Shown: in pieces, positions 62,997 through 64,000 of the stretch
How positions within the stretch are numbered: the stretch's first letter is position 1
Layout: the number at the start of each line of letters is the position of its first letter
Assembly (NCBI GenBank): GCA_905235735.1
Contig: CAJOMU010000006.1
Span: 1-64,000, forward strand
DNA from: an uncultured Synergistales bacterium
GTDB taxonomy: Bacteria; Synergistota; Synergistia; Synergistales; Aminobacteriaceae
Length of the DNA stretch: 64,000 nt
Reading direction: 5' to 3'
Program-made: the position numbers and the translations under genes
Notes under the pieces: model-generated
The model's input: only the letters and a program-made list of their open reading frames with translations
Told to the model about the DNA's origin: nothing
The model's database searches: none

Positions 62997-63275
62997 ATGG
63001 AACTTACTGCTGAAAGAGTTGACTGGGGTCGTGCTCCGGCAGATACTCCTGTATGCATTGCAAAAGAGATTTATCTTCGAGATGTCGTTCAAACGATTCT
63101 TGACGGTTATGAAACCCCTGAGGAAGTAATGGAAGTTCTCGCACTCACACCAGAAGATGAAGGTGCAGAACATATTTCTGCAATACTTGAAATCTTTGTG
63201 CCAGTGATTAACGCGTGGAAGTCAGGTTCATGCGGAATGGGTTGTGCGGGTTGCAGTGGTTCATGCGGAGGTTAA
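62997..63275 (+). CDS. small protein with Cys-rich tail (BFD-like or metal-binding)
   Basis: A 92-residue cytoplasmic protein. The first ~65 residues ('CIAKEIYLRDVVQTILDGYE', 'TPEEVMEVLALTPEDEG') loosely recall BFD-like 2Fe-2S domains. The tail 'SGSCGMGCAGCSGSCGG' has four Cys in Gly/Ser context and could bind a metal or cluster. The 'SCGG' end also echoes the repeat peptide at 19871, but no modifying enzyme is adjacent. ATG 62997 has GGAGGTG upstream. Function unknown. Confidence 0.7.
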   Translation: MELTAERVDWGRAPADTPVCIAKEIYLRDVVQTILDGYETPEEVMEVLALTPEDEGAEHISAILEIFVPVINAWKSGSCGMGCAGCSGSCGG

Positions 63276-63541
63276 ATCGATTCGCGGCATTGCTCCTCGT
63301 GATTGCAATTCTCTTCAGTGCATCATCAATATACGCTAAGCCTAAGAAAAAAACGCAGACTAGAACACAGACACAGGCAGAAGAGATTCATGCGGCTTCT
63401 GGAATGGTAGTGATTACTGCCAAAGGGAAGAAGTATCATAAACCTGGATGCAGGACAGTGAAGAAGACGTATAAGATACTCACGGTTGAAGAAGCAAGAA
63501 GCAAAGGTTACACGCCCTGCAAAGTATGCGGAGCTGAATGA
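63263..63541 (+). CDS. exported small protein with Ada-like/zinc-ribbon Cys motif
   Basis: A 92-residue exported protein (signal 'FAALLLVIAILFSASSIYAK') with a Lys/Thr/Gln-rich linker and a domain 'KYHKPGCRTVKKTYKILTVE', 'EARSKGYTPCKVCGAE'. This 'YH..GC......EA...GY.PC..C' motif occurs at the C-terminus of many secreted nucleases and lipoproteins and probably binds zinc. No nuclease domain is attached here. ATG 63263 overlaps the previous gene by 13 bp. Confidence 0.78.
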   Translation: MRRLNRFAALLLVIAILFSASSIYAKPKKKTQTRTQTQAEEIHAASGMVVITAKGKKYHKPGCRTVKKTYKILTVEEARSKGYTPCKVCGAE

Positions 63542-63552
63542 GATTGAATGTG

Positions 63553-63575
63553 TCCCCTGAATCAATTTCGGGGGA
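63553..63575 (+). terminator. terminator before the repeat-controlled gene
   Basis: TCCCCTG (63553-63559) pairs with CGGGGGA (63569-63575, one T-G pair), followed by five T. It isolates the following gene from upstream transcription. Confidence 0.82.
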
Positions 63576-63620
63576 TTTTTGATATAATGTTACAGAATAA
63601 AATTTTTTTCAGAAAGGAGC

Positions 63621-63649
63621 TTGACACTAAAAGAATGAACGTGTATAAT
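63621..63649 (+). promoter_or_regulatory. consensus sigma-70 promoter overlapping the start codon and repeat
   Basis: TTGACA (63621-63626), a 17-bp spacer and TATAAT (63644-63649): an exact consensus promoter. The putative start ATG 63635 lies in the spacer and the -10 abuts the heptanucleotide repeat at 63648. Transcripts from it would begin inside the repeat and lack that ATG. Confidence 0.6.
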
Positions 63650-64000
63650 CCCACATCCCACATCCCACATCCCACATCCCACATCCCACATCCCACATCC
63701 CACATCCCCATAATTATGCCTATATATTAATTGCAGGATATGGCTGGTCAGGTTCAAGTGCAGTAGTAGATATTCTTAACGAGTTCAAGAGTTGTTATCT
63801 TCCCGGAATAGAATTCAGAGTGATAAAAGATCCATATGGGTTAGATGATTTATTTTACAGCGCAGTAATAAAACGTTCTCCAGATATAGCAGTTAAAGAT
63901 TTCATCAGCTACATGAAGTTTTTGTATCAGATACCCGATAGGTTTCACATGGGATTAGGCTATAAAAAATTTTTCGGCGAGAATTTCATGACGGCTACAC
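63635..64000 (+). CDS. P-loop, sulfotransferase-like protein, phase-variable (OFF with 8 repeats), 3' end outside window
   Basis: ATG 63635 (AAAGGAG upstream) reads 'MNVYNPTSH...' through the repeat and stops at TAA 63728-63730. The frame one base off is open from the repeat to the window end and encodes 'YILIAGYGWSGSSAVVDILN', a P-loop like that binding PAPS in sulfotransferases, then 'FKSCYLPGIEFRVIKDPYGL' and 'FLYQIPDRFHMGLGYKKFFG'. No ATG, GTG or TTG start lies in that frame before the P-loop. Nine (or six) repeat units would fuse the ATG to it. I infer a contingency gene, now OFF, that may modify a surface glycan. The product call is tentative. Confidence 0.72.
63648..63708. repeat. heptanucleotide tandem repeat ATCCCAC, 8 copies plus ATCCC
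   Basis: Eight perfect copies of ATCCCAC at 63648-63703 followed by ATCCC (63704-63708). The unit has no stop in any forward frame and reads as a repeating I-P-H-P-T-S-H. Seven is not a multiple of three, so each slippage event changes the downstream frame. Confidence 0.95.

Noticed and set aside
63548-63730. Open frame starting at ATG 63548 through the heptanucleotide repeat
   Set aside because: Its first half covers a terminator and intergenic DNA, and its end is the repeat read in the OFF frame; it is not a gene by itself.

Overview
The window looks like chromosomal DNA of a diderm (outer-membrane) anaerobe of moderate-to-low G+C. It carries lipid A genes (lpxD, lpxC, fabZ, lpxA), a short BamA with three POTRA domains, SecD/SecF/YajC, Mfd, flagellin, a HisZ-dependent short HisG, and many TTG/GTG starts behind AGGAGG-type sites. 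A gut member of the Synergistota is my best guess; this rests on gene content and style, not on a marker gene. No rRNA, tRNA or CRISPR array was recognised.

Layout. 1-3.7 kb: the start of a malic enzyme gene, a WbsX-type glycan gene that appears switched off by an 8-bp tandem repeat, a beta-hydroxyacid dehydrogenase and a family 2 glycosyltransferase. 3.7-8.8 kb: mfd and an exported FAD oxidoreductase. 8.8-14 kb: a defence/addiction island, with one MmeI-like restriction-modification enzyme followed head-to-tail by four YafQ-type toxin-antitoxin modules separated by identical 29-bp gaps. 14-18.2 kb: Bax inhibitor-1 protein, greA, hemB, flagellin. 18.2-22.1 kb: an aldo/keto reductase with a ferredoxin tail, an HxlR regulator, and a putative RiPP cassette (36-residue SCGG-repeat peptide, SPASM radical SAM enzyme, nitroreductase), then a MerR regulator. 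22-28.3 kb: Sel1-repeat protein, GH3 hexosaminidase, a binding protein and hisZGD.

28.4-36.2 kb is an envelope block: histidine phosphatase, sigma factor, bamA, a second envelope protein, lpxD-lpxC-fabZ-lpxA. 36.3-43.3 kb: pgm, a fifth YafQ-type module, an S4 protein, eno, ridA, yajC-secD-secF.

43.3-58.4 kb is the most unusual part. It combines a STAS protein, two PP2C (SpoIIE/RsbU-like) phosphatases with extracellular sensors, several proteins or domains resembling the GHKL/RsbW fold (one fused to a membrane protein, one to a phosphatase, one to the ATPase of an amino-acid ABC transporter), and three tandem solute-binding proteins whose two lobes are in swapped order. I infer a partner-switching system that may link solute sensing or uptake to regulation. 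A lipoprotein with a possible beta-pore domain and a BACON-like C-terminus interrupts the region.

58.4-64 kb: ddl, a YbhJ-type aconitase-family gene with icd, two small Cys-containing proteins, and, at the edge, a P-loop/sulfotransferase-like gene whose frame is interrupted by eight copies of a heptanucleotide repeat. The two repeat-interrupted glycan-type genes are both one repeat unit out of frame, the signature of phase-variable contingency loci.
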